A stretch of 64,000 nucleotides of DNA from Paralvinella palmiformis (GCA_025642065.1 JAODUP010000222.1:124001-188000), one strand, 5' to 3'. Shown: positions 39,350 to 51,394, counted from the first letter of the stretch. A program made the numbers and translations. Notes: generated from the sequence alone by a model not told the origin.

Positions 39350-41891
39350 TGTGTGTGTGTGTGTGTGTGTAGGTAGGTAGGTACAGGTAAAGCTCTTTAT
39401 AATACGATTAGCTACATCGCGGTTTTCTATACAAAACAACGACCCGTATACTCCCCCCCCTCGTGTTTAAATTCTTCTCTGTAATCAACCTTAGAATACC
39501 AGATACAAAATAGTGATATAAGCCACTAATAGTGGGTATATTGTCTCAATGATGCGCCGAACAGATAATTTATAATCTCATGTTAACGGATACAGTACCA
39601 CAATAAGATGTTTCTCTTACACAGGATACATTTGAACATATTAATCGTTATTAGTATTTGCTATATGATGTTATTATTTTAGTTAACATCTTGTAATTTA
39701 GGACATTAAGTAGATCGTCTAACGTGGACCTTTTTACTGATTAAAACGTTGTTTAGTATCAGAATATATTTAGTATCATAATATGTTTAGTGCCAGGATA
39801 TGTTTAGTATCAAAATATATTAAGCATCATAACATGTTTAGTGTCAGAATATGTTTAGTATCAGAATATGTTTAGCGTTAGAATATGTTTAGTATCAGAA
39901 TATATTTCAGTGAAGCCGTATATAGAGTGAAGTAGCATGGAACAAGAAGTGTGATTGTTTGTAAGTTTACGTTTTGGGGGATTGACAGAACTAAATCGAT
40001 GTACAAGTTCTTGTAGCAGTTTTATTTTTATTGAATATAACGTAGAATTATTTTGACTAATAGGTAATATTATTTTTATGGGGAAAGTTAACGGTTTAAT
40101 TTTGCCTTAAAAATTGCGTGTTACTGGGGGGAAAAAACCATCATCAAGTTGGGAACTGTAATAGACATGTTATCAATACCTGAAACATATTGCGATTACA
40201 AAATTGGTAAAGGAATGTTTATGTCATGTGGTTCAGCGAGATGTTCGCTAGATGGCGCAGTCGTCCCGGAAATTGTCCATTGATCGATCTGTGATATGAT
40301 CATGAAACAAGTATAACACACGAAAGTGCGAGCACCTATTTCCAGTGTAGTCCCTTTTTATTGGGTGGTTGCTAATATCTCCTCACCCAGCACTCACAGT
40401 AGAGCAGCACGGAAAGGGGGAGCCGAAATACCCCGAGGATGGTCACTACTAGAGTGTAGTACGTCCTCGGGGGGGTCTTGACATCGGTTACGAGTCGTTT
40501 CACCACCACTACCAGTTCGTCGCCAATAAATAAAGTCGTTTCGTCGCCAACCATTGACCTAAATATAAAACTAGACCGAGCAGTCAGTCGCGTTTGAATT
40601 GGCCGCCATGACCAAACAGTTTTGAACCTACGAATGCGGACATTTATTGTGATGTGTGCATTATAATTTGGTGTGTGCAGACAATCTGTATTATTCCTCT
40701 CCTGTTATATGCCATGAAATATGTAATAGTCGTTTTTTTCAGGTCCGTAGATCTAGTTTAATTGGGATCAAACGCCAGAGATAGGCCGGGGGTTGTCGTA
40801 CAGGCTAAATATAATAACAGTTAAGCTTAATTTCCTGCAAAAAAACCCCGCTTTAACAACTATTTTAAATGTGTTCCTTATACTTACCGATGAAAAGACA
40901 TCCCGTTTGTATTACTTCCTTCCACTTCGGTTTATGCAACCATCGATACAACAATAATTCACCACGTTTATAAACCTGATATTTGCAGTCTGCGTTCCTA
41001 TTTCCTCGACCGGAAGTTGGGACCTGTTTGCCATCAAATCGGCGGCCGTGTTCGGTCTAGTTTTCTTTTAGGTCAATGTCGCCAAACAAAAATCGTACCA
41101 GCGATAAGTAATAGATATGTAACCATCAATTGACAGAAAGTAGGACGAGAACGCACAACTGAATAAAATAGTTTAATAAAGGAAGTGTAGGTAAAAATTA
41201 CATAGATTGGCCATAGACAGCATATAATAAATTGACACAAATAAGAAAAACGCACATTAAGCTAAATGATATAATTTAAAAGAAAAAATTAACAACATAT
41301 ATTCAAAAGTACTCATTATATTCATACGTGCACGCCGTTTCAACAACTCCTTAACCGACATATCTCCTGCTGTCAACTCGGACCCTCATTTAGTGATAAT
41401 TTCCCTTGATGTGTTGATATCACAAGGCCACACCATTGGAAATGATCGAATTATACTTGGGTACTGACGTAGATGGCCTCTGTGTGTAGTAATTGGATGA
41501 ATTTATACAGATTTAGAAACTGTTGGCTCTTGGCGCCATTATTCAGCCTCTTGTTCCTTCCTTCGACATCGTTGTTTGTTCGAATTCGCTGCTAAAAATG
41601 GACCATCCACTGTCGTTTGAAGTATGTCAGCAGGTGACTGGGTCCTGAAGACAGCGCCGTAATGAGCCTTTACCTTCCCAGACATTACAATGAACACGAG
41701 AGGGACTTGCTTCATATTTTCTCCCGATCTCACAAAAGTGTGAATCGAAAATAATTAGGTGAAAGGCGTTTGAACCAGAGGAAAGGTTCCATCAACATAC
41801 CAAAACTTGGTAGTTCTATGTTTTGATAAATTATGAAAAAGTAATTGAAGCACGAAACTGTTGGTCAAAATTAGCTTGAATGTGATTATAT

Positions 41892-41933
<42 letters not shown>

Positions 41934-43912
41934 TTTATTACCATATAATATGTATTAACATTATAACCCTGGACAAATTTTGACCTTTTGATGGGATTGA
42001 ACCTGTGAACCTTGACGGTCAAAGCAAATCCAACCTTTAGTACAAAATGTAACGTCCTTAACCCACTAGACCACTGGAGTTGAATTGTATCAGGACGTAA
42101 ACGAAGAAACTATTGTTCCATACAAAAATGACTAATATAAACAGTACTGATTGAAAGAGTTATTACCAGATATTGATATTTTGTTAATGTCAAAATTAAT
42201 ATTTTCATATTTGTTCATACGGTAGTCAAGCTAACAGGTACAAAATATCAAATCACTTAGTACATTCCTAAATTATACTGATAATTAATAATGTTGTAAT
42301 ATCTGCTGAATATTATTAGCTTATGACATCAATTTACACAGGTTCCATTTAAGATTGCTGTATACACGCAGTAGGTGAGAAGGTGGTGTGTAATTTGTCA
42401 GGAGTCAAATATTCCCAATCTTCAAAAACGTGTGTATATTGTTGTTGTTTTCTCTATGTTTAGCATTGATATTATTCCCGTATATCTTAACCGACAGGGA
42501 CCAGCTTCATTTGGGTACACGTAACTCGTGTCTTATTCTACAGTAAACGAACCGGGGAACACAATGGATGATCGATGTTTGTCAACAGACTGTACATACG
42601 ACGATACTAACATACTACCTTATTGGGGGGGGGTGACTGATAATTGATCACAACGAATGAAATCAGATTACTGCTATTAAGCCATAATATGTCGAATAAA
42701 TAAACGAGATCAATTACTGGCCAAGTAAACAGAAAGTAAACAGTTTACGAATTTATTTTAGTATATTATCACAGCTGTTTTAAACAGCGGAAAGGGCGTA
42801 GTGGTCCTTTAGCCTTACGCAAGACTATCTCAGTGAAGTTAAACAAACAACCATCAGTAAATATTAAAGGGAAGGCCTTAATTACTACATAACATTAAAA
42901 ATTGTCATCTTCAAAAACGTACAATGCCGTTGATAATTATAATATTTAATTTTGTTTGCGTTTCTTTATTTGATGTTGATTGGACAAGAATCTATGCAAA
43001 ATCTGCTGAAATCTTGATTGATAAATAAACACTTCATAATCCCACAAAAAATGCATTTATCTTATGGATACAAGAAAAACTGAAATCTGTCAATTTACAA
43101 TTAGACAAATTATCACCTGAGAAATACCGACCGCAAAATGATAACAATAGACTACTTAATATGCTGATCATCATCATCGTGATGCTAATTCCGAGATTTG
43201 TATGTGTGTGTGTTTGAATCAAGATGCAAGGACTAGGTTTTTTAAATTATCATATAGACAGAAAACGACTTATTTTTATTCTTTCTTAGTTCAGGAAAAT
43301 ATAATATTAAGGCTCAAACTGGTGTGATATCCGTGTGGCCAAATTGTATGTTCTTGGTACAAATTAATATAATCTTGGGACGATCTACTATGGTGCGATC
43401 TGTTTTCGATAAAAACAACTTTTTAAGTATTTTAACCACCTGGTCTGGGGTCATAACGTGGTCTGAATTAATCTGATCATGTGATCAGCAATTTAGGCCC
43501 TCAAACGTCGCATTTACACGGACGTATACTTATTTATGTATATATCTAGACATATGTTGTGTTATGTTGAATATAGTATATTTTCTATATGTTATATAAC
43601 GAAATAGACACTCACCTTAGCTTTAGGCTTACAGCTACTAATGGCATTGATTAAAATAATCAAATATTATTACTGTTGTAATATATTTTATTTCCAGATA
43701 AGGAGCTGTTTGTCTGTAAAGCAGCTCTATCAGACTTCCACTCTATCTTACAGACAGTTGGTGGACCTCAGGAGAAAATAAGAGCTCAAGACTTTCTGAA
43801 AACGGTCAAGGTCACAGATGATGCTCTTTCAGATAGAGCAAAATTGCTACAGCTTAGCCACAAAGTCAAACAAAGGGCAAAGGTTAGCCAAGAATTTAAT
43901 AGTTCTAAGAAT

Positions 43913-43943
<31 letters not shown>

Positions 43944-46900
43944 CAAGAGAGAGTTTAGCCTAAAATTGGGGTCTATTTTGATTTGATATGATTTTTTTTA
44001 TGAACTGTATTATCAGGAAACTCCTTTGACATGGATGAGAAACAGGAGCATAATAAAAGATTTATCTGTCATCATTGTGTGGAGTACCTAATATTTGATA
44101 AATATGGCTCAACTCTGCCACTCACAGATGAGAAATAAAAAGAAATGGATCCCAAATTACTACCTTCTGTGGGAACGTGAGCTCTACAAGAGTTGTATAT
44201 AACTTCAGGGTCTCACCGCCGTTCTATGTTTACATGGGGGAGGTTTGACAGAACAATATTTTATAGAGTTGTGAGCCAAAAAATTACTTCTTGAATTTGT
44301 TTGTGAACAAAGATAAACAAAACCTCTTTAAACTTGGCCTCTTCATTTTAGTTAAAGTCCCAGTGTTAGCTGTCACTCTGTAATATTTTTATTCTAATCA
44401 TTTAATGTCCATACAGAGTAGCTCATTAAAGGATATCTCTAAAGACTAACAAATGTCAAGGTTTAATCTGACTGACTTATTTACTGACTCACACAACTTG
44501 ACGTGGTATATGTCTTAACTGTCAACAATTATATCTCACAAATCTTCCGACAGTTATTTGATAATATTATTTCAGCATGCACTTATATATAATTATTTAA
44601 CCAGGTGTGTGATAATTCTTTTGATGTTTTGCAGATAATATTTGGTACTGGTGACAAGTTACAAGCCATCACCATGTCAGCAAATTCAGGTTTCATTCGA
44701 GCAGCAGCCAACCAGGTAAATATTTTAATACGGTATTAATACATAAGTGATTTTAATACATAAGAGTCGTTATCCCATCAGTTGTGATACAGGGTTCGCA
44801 CAGGCCCTTGAAAACCTGGAAAGTCCTGGAATTTGAAAACTTGGATTCCAGGCCTGGAAAGTCCTGGAATTTTTGTAGAGGTTCATGAAAGTCCTGGAAT
44901 TTGGACATATAGATCTATATTTCTAATCATAAGCATACATGAATTCAGTCATTACACTTCTTCCAAAATATGGGTTTATTTTTTGCCCGTTAAGAGTTCA
45001 TGAATTCATTGAAAAGGTCCTTGAATTTGACATTGGAAGGCCCTGGAAAGTCCTGGAATCTGAGATGTCAAAATGTGTATGAACCGTGTGATAATATTTT
45101 CATCATTAATTTTAATATTATTGTCATATTTATTATTTACTGCAGGTTTAATTTAGTTTTATATGATGGACATAATTTTGTGATACAGGTTATGTGTATC
45201 AACTCACATGTTATTTTAGAAAGAAGTAATTTTTGTTATATCTGGTTTTGTTTTCAACAATAAACTCTTTATGTATCCACATGAAGTAAACTTTATATAA
45301 AATGTTAACTTTTTAATGTTGTTGCTAAATAATGCTAAACCTTTTAGAGTTGAATGACTGAAGAAACATAATATGTAAATAATTTAAATCAGAGTCATAT
45401 GATAGAGAACATATTTTAAAGTTCTATTATATTTCCTATGTGTTTATTTTTATTTATTGTAATTTGCTGTATATTTTAATAATTATAATTTTGTCAAAAT
45501 ATTTTGTAACTATCCAAAAATAAAAAATTAAATTTTGACACCAGATTTATTTACAGGGTTCCGGTGCATCCTGGAAAACCTGGAAAATAACAAATTCATT
45601 TTTCAGGTCCTGGAATTGTCCTTGAATTTGACATAATCAGGAAGTGTCCCAGAAAAAATAGTGCGTGTGAAAAAAATTATCTTAGAACAAAAAAACCCAT
45701 AAATAAATATTATGCCTGAAGAAGAAAATTTTGATTGGAAAAATAAAAGAGTAACATTACATGGTCTTGATATCCCATGTTAGGTAAAATTTAAATAAAA
45801 ATCGGTGGATCAGACAGCTAGAAGGGGTGAGGAGAAGGCTGTACCAGAAAAATGTCAATAATTGATTATACATAGAACAAATAGGATATACTTTTTCGCC
45901 CATTTCTGATTTATTACCTTTAAATCTTGTATACTTTGTCCTGGACAATAATATTCCCTTGGCTGTGGGAACCATAATTTAGTGATATTGAACAGCTAAA
46001 AGTTTCTAGATGTAGAATGTTGAGCTTGGATTCTAATAGTAAACCTTGAAACACAGCTTTCACACAGTGAATAAACAGTTAATTATGGTGGATCTTAATT
46101 ATTTATACAATGTTCTGTTTATAAATACAACTCAGCATTTTTCAAGTTGTACAACAACATTTGATTTTGTTCTATGATTACTGTATTATAATTTTTAAAC
46201 AAAGACATACTCAATTCTGATCAGTTTGATGTTGTCATGTGTTTATTTTTGTCAGCGTCTAGGCAACAGTTTCCTAAATAGTTTTATTACTGGACACGTT
46301 ATCCACAAGAGAACAGTCCTAAATTATTTCTATCCAATATAGATCAATGTCTTCAGTAAATCTAGAAAGAAAAATAAAGGCAAAGACTATTCTTCAATTA
46401 ATTTTTAATATTAATAAAATCTTCTTTTATTATATACACATATTTTATATATATATTCCCAATGCGCACCTCCAGGTTCAAATCTGACCCATACCTGTGT
46501 ATGTGTGGGGGGGGAGAGGGGTGTTTCTCTAAGAAGCCACCTCTGAAGTACATGTTCTAGTTGTAACCAAAACTAAACAAACTTACTCACTCATTCAGAT
46601 ACTCATATTCCAAATGTGACCGACACTGTGAATCACACACCCTTTGTCAGGACTAATGAGTTTACCTATCTTTTGATAGGAGTGAGGGATTTATGTATTG
46701 TTTGCATATTAAGATGTTTACACAGCCTTTGATAGCACTTAAGAGTTTACACACCCTTTGATTGGTCTTAGGAGATTTCACACCCCCCAGAAGGTATATG
46801 AGTTGACACACCCTTTTTCTAAAACCAAGGAGTTTACATACCTGATACCATTTAACATGTCTTAGTAGTTTTGATTGGCCTTAAAAGGGTACCCCCCCCC

Positions 46901-46989
46901 CTTTGATAGGTTTTTTTCTATTAATATTGTGTATCTTCTATATATTATACTAATATCAACTCTCTTGGGATATATTTGACTAGCTTCTA

Positions 46990-47034
<45 letters not shown>

Positions 47035-47779
47035 CCATGGTAATCCATGTTATCTAATCCAGTGATTATTTATCGCTCAAATAACATGTAGATCAGATTA
47101 CAGACCAGTTGGTATTTATGAAATTTAAACCCAAATCCTTTTAATTTCTCTCCCTTATCACAGCTTGGAGCTACCATAACTAACTGTAATATTGTTTTAG
47201 TTTTTATCAATATAGTGTCACTGTTCTATAATTATATAATTTGATATTGAGCTAAAACACAATGTCTGTGTATTGTGTCTGTGTATTGTGTATTGTGTCT
47301 GTGTATTATGTATTGTGTCTGTGTATTGTGCATTGATATTTTTCATTATAATAATATCTTTTGTTTATAAGACCACCTATCATCAGATGTTAATATTATT
47401 ATCTAATGATTGCATCATCAGAGGATTGTGCTTCAAAACTCTAGGTTCTGGGTTCTAATCTAGCTCCTATAGCAGTGTTTGTGTGACATTTCTCTAGACA
47501 ATTGCCCCTCAGTCATATGTCCCGCGTGTGACCAGCGCCGAAGCTAAACATTTAAACTCAACATAAGACATGTGTAACTAAATTTTAAAATTTTTCAAGT
47601 AAACAATTATTTGAATTATTATGAATTAATTTTCTTTTTCTTTGTATAAGCCATTTTGTTACTTCATATATGTAATCCCTTCTTCGTTATTGTTTCGTAT
47701 CTAGGGAATGACATTTGCTGTGTTTCTACACGAGCCTCGAGCATTGACAGAACAAAAAGAGAAGTCATGCAGTGACTGA
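34717..47779 (+). CDS. C7orf25: C7orf25 homologue (UPF0415 / DUF1308 family), multi-exon gene, 5' exon not found
   Basis: Five exons join in frame, with split codons at the first two junctions, to give about 375 residues ending at TGA 47777-47779. The human protein is about 420 residues, so roughly the first 50-60 are missing. Family-typical blocks seen in order are [20 protein letters not shown] in the first exon, [16 protein letters not shown] followed by [14 protein letters not shown] in the second, [13 protein letters not shown] and GGPQEKIRA in the third, [19 protein letters not shown] in the fourth, and [13 protein letters not shown] at the end. This block order matches my memory of vertebrate C7orf25. 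The biochemical role of the family is not established, so I assign none. A run of aspartates followed by serines interrupts the middle, where the human protein has a shorter acidic linker. The missing exon must end with one base of a codon; I found no candidate between 25 and 34.7 kb, so it may lie further upstream. All exon borders are GT...AG. No signal peptide or membrane segment is visible. Confidence 0.93.
37351..37542 (+). repeat. tRNA-derived SINE, family B, with 16-bp perfect target-site duplication
   Basis: The element is 192 bp, with A box TGGTCTAGCGG, B box GGTTCGAATCTC, a body containing cggcccatttagcc, and an (atc)n tail. It is flanked by atgcatgtttccagtg at 37335-37350 and 37543-37558, a perfect 16-bp duplication. 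This defines both ends of the family exactly. It sits in the intron between the first two visible C7orf25 exons, in the sense orientation. Confidence 0.95.
37964..38584 (+). CDS. C7orf25: C7orf25 homologue, large central exon with aspartate run
   Basis: The acceptor is tattacaatag and the donor is gtaagt at 38585. The exon starts by completing a glycine codon, then reads NQFGEKSL, which is conserved, followed by a hydrophobic stretch around [17 protein letters not shown] (GAT)n run at about 38177-38202 encodes eight aspartates, and a serine-rich stretch follows. This linker is probably unordered and looks like an expanded trinucleotide. Near the end the conserved block [16 protein letters not shown] and [14 protein letters not shown] are clear. 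The final base starts an aspartate codon that the next exon completes. Confidence 0.93.
39750..39912. repeat. 17-bp minisatellite
   Basis: Unit agtatcagaatatgttt, about nine imperfect copies. Confidence 0.85.
40363..40488 (-). repeat. SINE family A, partial copy
   Basis: Matches only the tail half of the family (the stretch with agccgaaataccc and acgtcctcggggg). It breaks off at about 40488, where unrelated sequence leading into the TIR element at 40544 begins. Confidence 0.7.
40544..41088. mobile_element. Non-autonomous DNA transposon with about 30-bp or longer terminal inverted repeats
   Basis: The left end reads ttgacctaaatataaaacta then gaccga. The right end in reverse complement reads ttgacctaaaagaaaactag then accga, and both are flanked by gtcgcca-like sequence. 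A short further block (ggccgcc) also matches. The interior of about 450 bases has no open frame. No clear target duplication was resolved. Confidence 0.65.
41480..41745 (-). pseudogene. MULE-type transposase remnant
   Basis: On the minus strand one frame reads [20 protein letters not shown] followed by KAHYGAVF, the usual MULE transposase core block. A second frame further along reads [13 protein letters not shown], a stop, and [15 protein letters not shown], matching the family's NNDVEG motif. The frame change and stop show decay. It lies in the long intron of the C7orf25 homologue. Confidence 0.7.
41894..41932. repeat. (AT)n microsatellite
   Basis: About 39 bases of TA in the long C7orf25 intron. 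Confidence 0.95.
41980..42085 (-). repeat. tRNA-like SINE fragment
   Basis: In reverse complement, ctctagtggg-like A-box remnants at the right end and ggttcacaggttcaatccc near the left. It is too diverged to assign with confidence. Confidence 0.4.
43698..43882 (+). CDS. C7orf25: C7orf25 homologue, exon with [13 protein letters not shown]
   Basis: The acceptor is ttatttccag and the donor is gttagc at 43883. The exon is 185 nt. The two leading bases complete Asp, followed by 61 codons, among them [17 protein letters not shown] and [13 protein letters not shown]. It ends at a codon boundary. The preceding intron of about 5.1 kb is the longest in the visible gene and carries the MULE and TIR-element debris near 40.3-41.8 kb. 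Confidence 0.9.
44635..44715 (+). CDS. C7orf25: C7orf25 homologue, 27-codon exon
   Basis: The acceptor is gatgttttgcag and the donor is gtaaat at 44716. The exon is exactly 27 codons, phase 0 at both ends, encoding [20 protein letters not shown] and then IRAAANQ. This is one of the best conserved parts of the family. The intron after it holds two copies of a CCTGGAAA-type dispersed repeat. Confidence 0.9.
44790..45095 (+). repeat. Dispersed CCTGGAAAGTCCTGGAAT-type repeat
   Basis: Starts with agggttcgcacaggccct, then several turns of cctggaaagtcctggaattt, a spacer, ggtccttgaatttgaca, another turn, and ends near tatgaaccgtgtgat. A second partial copy is at 45555-45680. It lies in an intron of the C7orf25 homologue. 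Confidence 0.75.
45555..45680 (+). repeat. Second copy of the CCTGGAAA-type dispersed repeat
   Basis: Reads cagggttccggtgcatcctg, then aacctggaaaataac, ggtcctggaattgtccttg and aatttgacataatcagg. Same order as the copy at 44790 but shorter and more diverged. Confidence 0.65.
46461..46598 (+). repeat. SINE family C-like fragment
   Basis: A B-box-like aggttcaaatctgac at the left, a poly-G interruption in the middle, and the family ending actaaacaaacttactcact. Strongly diverged. Confidence 0.4.
46992..47031. repeat. (AT)n microsatellite
   Basis: About 40 bases of TA in the last C7orf25 intron. Confidence 0.95.
47407..47575 (+). repeat. SINE family C copy in last C7orf25 intron
   Basis: tRNA-like features (ttctgggttctaatc as B box) followed by the family C ending, cctcagtcatatgtcccgcg and gccgaagctaaac. 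It matches the 56548 copy in order and lies just upstream of the terminal coding exon. Confidence 0.6.
47705..47779 (+). CDS. C7orf25: C7orf25 homologue, terminal coding exon
   Basis: The acceptor is ttcgtatctag. The exon reads 24 codons beginning [17 protein letters not shown] and stops at TGA 47777-47779. The human protein has a somewhat longer tail after the conserved HQPRALTE block. The 3' untranslated region is not marked, but an AATAAA at 48371-48376 is a plausible polyadenylation signal. Confidence 0.9.
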   Translation, partial: GMTFAVFLHEPRALTEQKEKSCSD

Positions 47780-48370
47780 CATGGAGTAAGACTCCATTGC
47801 TGTATTACTCAGAGTGACTCAGTCGGAGAGTTAGTATTTAGTGTGTGTTGGAGCCTCACCATCTGCTAGTGTTGTTGGATGATGCTTTTTAATTTTTCTC
47901 TCCCTGGTTCAATATACCAAATCAATTGATTCACTTAATTATTGTTGCACATCTCTCTAAACTAGATTATCACTTCGTGGTGTCACATTTATTATTGTGA
48001 TCAAAGTTCAATGACTCCACAAATATCTATTTTATCTATATATTACTGATGGATTGTTTATAAGTTATCATTCTCTTAGAAATATGCCAGCTTTAGAATA
48101 CGTACACGCACACGCACGCACACGCACACACACACAAACACACACACACACCACAAATCATAACACTTTCGTTGTTATGGTGACTAAGTCAAATTCCACA
48201 CCGATGAAAATATAAAGATCTGTTTCTTACATATCAGTAATAACTTTAAGGATTACAAAACTGAACTTTATTAAAATTAATATTATTCTTCATTACGGTG
48301 TTAATCAGGCCGTTATTAGATATTTATCTACATGTTGCTTTTTTCTCTTAAATGTTGCCATTCACCAGAA

Positions 48371-48376
48371 AATAAA
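48371..48376 (+). terminator. Possible polyadenylation signal for the C7orf25 homologue
   Basis: Canonical AATAAA about 590 bases after the stop codon. AT-rich DNA throws up this hexamer by chance, so only the position supports it. A CA microsatellite lies between the stop and this site. Confidence 0.3.
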
Positions 48377-48973
48377 TGTTTATAGTAAATATAGATAATT
48401 AATGTTTGTACTTTGATTGGGCCATTTATGAGAAAGGCCACATTTTTATGCCATTCAGTGTTTAATTAACTAAAATCAAGTCGATTCTTTATAATTATTT
48501 ACAGTTCGTTTAATAAAATAGCATTCATAATCGTACAGATATTTCTTCCTGTCATTCTGGTTATAAACATTTATAGTATTCGTAGTATTTCGTGTAAAAC
48601 AACTTCTGATATTCGTTTTATGTTATTTATAATATGTCGTACACAACACTGACTAGTAATATACGGTGTATATTTCTCCGTTTGTTTACAGTTTTGTGTG
48701 TGTTTCTATCAGACTTAAGGTTTTGTGACAGAGATGAAATATTCTGATCCATCTAATTGTATAATGTCACGTGTTGTGACAACGTGTTAAATGGTTTTTT
48801 TTTAATAGATGATGTTCTCTGATGTCAATAAACAAACGCGTAAAGCCGCCATATTACAGAATAACAAGTGTTTTTTATTATGTTATCACATTGTATTAAA
48901 CCTTATATTTACAAACGTATGGCTACAAAGCGCAAATACCGTTCATCTATATTAAGTTAAGTGACATTACATA

Positions 48974-51164
48974 TACCGTAATCTTCCGTGTATAACGCGC
49001 ACCTTTTTTCACTGTTTTCAGTCGTTTTTATACGCTATAACTAAATGTGTCATTTTTTTAAGAATTTTTTTTTTGAGACATATTTTATGGCCATCGTTTT
49101 TGGAATACTTGTTTTACAAAGCCGCCGATCGCAGATGAAACCCGCCGCCGGGAAATAAAAAAAGACTTTGATTATTATTATTTTCGCGCCGACCCGCCTG
49201 AACACCGTGCGTAATGGGGAGTAGGCTGATCCATGATGGTGACAGGTCAGTTCCACTGTGAAATTATTTCAGTTATTTCTACACTAAATCAGTCTTCAAG
49301 CCTAGAAATGTTGTAAATTTAAACTAATTAGAATTCACCCCCCCCCCCCTCCCCACCGAGAAAGACAAATAGTTCGAGCTTAGCGGAGATCTACTTAAAA
49401 TGGCCATCGAAAATATTGCCGTGATAAAGCTATAGCGCCGACAAAAGAATTTGTCCATGGCTATTTATAATACTGTAAACTTAATTGAACTGTATTAATT
49501 CACGGCTATTATAATACATCACTTATTTTCCTTGTGTCTAATTATCTTTTATCACTTTTAATTACCAAAGGATCATTATACAAGGTCTGAAGATAAATAA
49601 ACTACCGTAAAAACTCGCGAAACATCTCGACTTGAAGGTATACGTGGGTCATATTTAACTGATTAGCGAAATACTAGAAATCACTTCTCCCAAATGAGAC
49701 AAGTTTGTTTAGTAATTATAACGTCAAAGCAATAGAACTTGCCAATTAAGCTACTGACATCTGTCGGCAGGATGTTGAACTTCCACAGTCGGGTCGTCAG
49801 TATAGCGCCCTATTCAGCTAGAAGCTGCTCTAAGGCGCTTTACAATATTATTTACAATATTATTATCCCCGACTCAGACCTGTTTCCACCCCGCACATAT
49901 CTCAACTCCCAGGGGAGCATACAACGCATGTTGCCATTATAGGCACAAAGCGTTACTCAAACACATAGCCGTTGCGTCCTGTCAGGTACTCATTTTTATG
50001 GGCGAGTGAACCAGTCGCCACACGACAGCATTCCAGCTCACGGAGCCTCGAACCCGCGACCGTTCGGCAACGAGTCCTACGCTGCTCTAACTAACTGCGC
50101 TATCACGGCTAGATCATCATTCTTTTTCAGCGTGTACGCGAGATTTGTTTGTATAGTTTAACGATCATTGCCGGTGATAATACTCCACCATTCCAACAGT
50201 CAGTAAACGAAAATGAAAGATAAGGTGATATTTAGTTTATTTCTATTCAAAGAAGACTGATTTAGTAAACAAAATAGATTAAATTGGAAGTTGTATGCGG
50301 TAATTCACAGAGCACATTTCCCCTGTAGAAGCGGATTTCCGTATTCGTAGCGAAAGTTTATGTACAGGCAGTGGCTTTCCCATAGTATTACTTCAATACA
50401 CATCTTTGGCCATTTATAATAATATCGTCGGCACAGATCGCATAGTTCTAATAAACAAACGGATGTGCTATTTGGATCGAAAATACTCATCAAATTGGAG
50501 ACATATTGTGATACACAAAAGTATTAATTGATACAGCAATAATCCGGCATCGATATATTGGATTTGAGTATTATTTCACGTGAATTAACGCGAACCATGA
50601 GTTCAATTTAAAATGTAAACAAATCTCGTTTGTCGCCATTTCAATTTTCAAGCGATAACCGATACTAGCGGACTTCAGTAAATAAATATTTACTGTTATT
50701 TGTTGATAATTACAACATTTAGTAATGAAAAATGCTGAACAACAAGAAACTAATCTATCACTAGATGTATTTTCCTATCCGAATTCCAATTGTATTACGG
50801 AGTAGATCGTTGTTCAAACCGAGATGTTCACAACAAGAATCCGGCCTACATTGAAAACCATGAAACTCCGCCTCCGCTGTTCTGAGCTGTACCCAGCGGT
50901 GACCCGAAGTGGAAAAGCCCGCCAAAATTAGTTGGCAAGGTCTATTACGAATGGAAATCGAAGGTGGTGACAAACAGCTTTTGATCTTTTTGTCGTCATG
51001 CGCGGAGGGTGTCCGTAATTACGGAAAAATTGCTTTTCCGGACATTTTTCCGGCCAACAAGGGGGTACGCCTTATACACGAGTGCGCGTTATACGCGGAT
51101 GATGAATGGATGAATGTTGTTTAACGACACATCGGCACGTGTTATTCACGGAAGATTATGGTAG
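48974..51164. mobile_element. DNA transposon of about 2.2 kb with ACCRTAATCTTCCGTG terminal repeats
   Basis: The left end is accgtaatcttccgtgtata then acgcgcacc. The right end in reverse complement starts accataatcttccgtgaata. A second inner match (gcgtataacgcgcac near 51083-51102) repeats the sub-terminal motif. The interior contains GC-richer pieces near 49120-49220 and 50850-51060 but no intact transposase, and a family D SINE is nested at 49765. It is either non-autonomous or decayed. Confidence 0.6.
49765..50115 (-). repeat. tRNA-derived SINE, family D, with AAGCGCTTTACA-type tail
   Basis: In reverse complement the head shows an A box (tagcgcagttagttagagc) and a B box (gggttcgaggctcc) at about 50045-50110. 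At the other end is ttgtaaagcgccttagagc, a tail motif shared by several animal SINE and LINE families. It lies inside the TIR element at 48974-51164. Confidence 0.65.
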
Positions 51165-51318
51165 TTCATATAGAACATAAGTTAACACGTTGAAAGCCCT
51201 GTAATAGTTCTATTGTCTAATATCATTACATACGATGAGTATGAGTTGGTTAATGTTTTATTATAACACTGTTAGGACTCTATAATAACTCCGTGATTGT
51301 TTACAAAACGCCCAAACT

Positions 51319-51355
<37 letters not shown>

Positions 51356-51394
51356 GTATCATCCAAAAAGAGAACTATTAATACACCTTTCCAG

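Noticed and set aside
49739..49942. 67-codon frame
   Set aside because: Antisense translation of the family D SINE.
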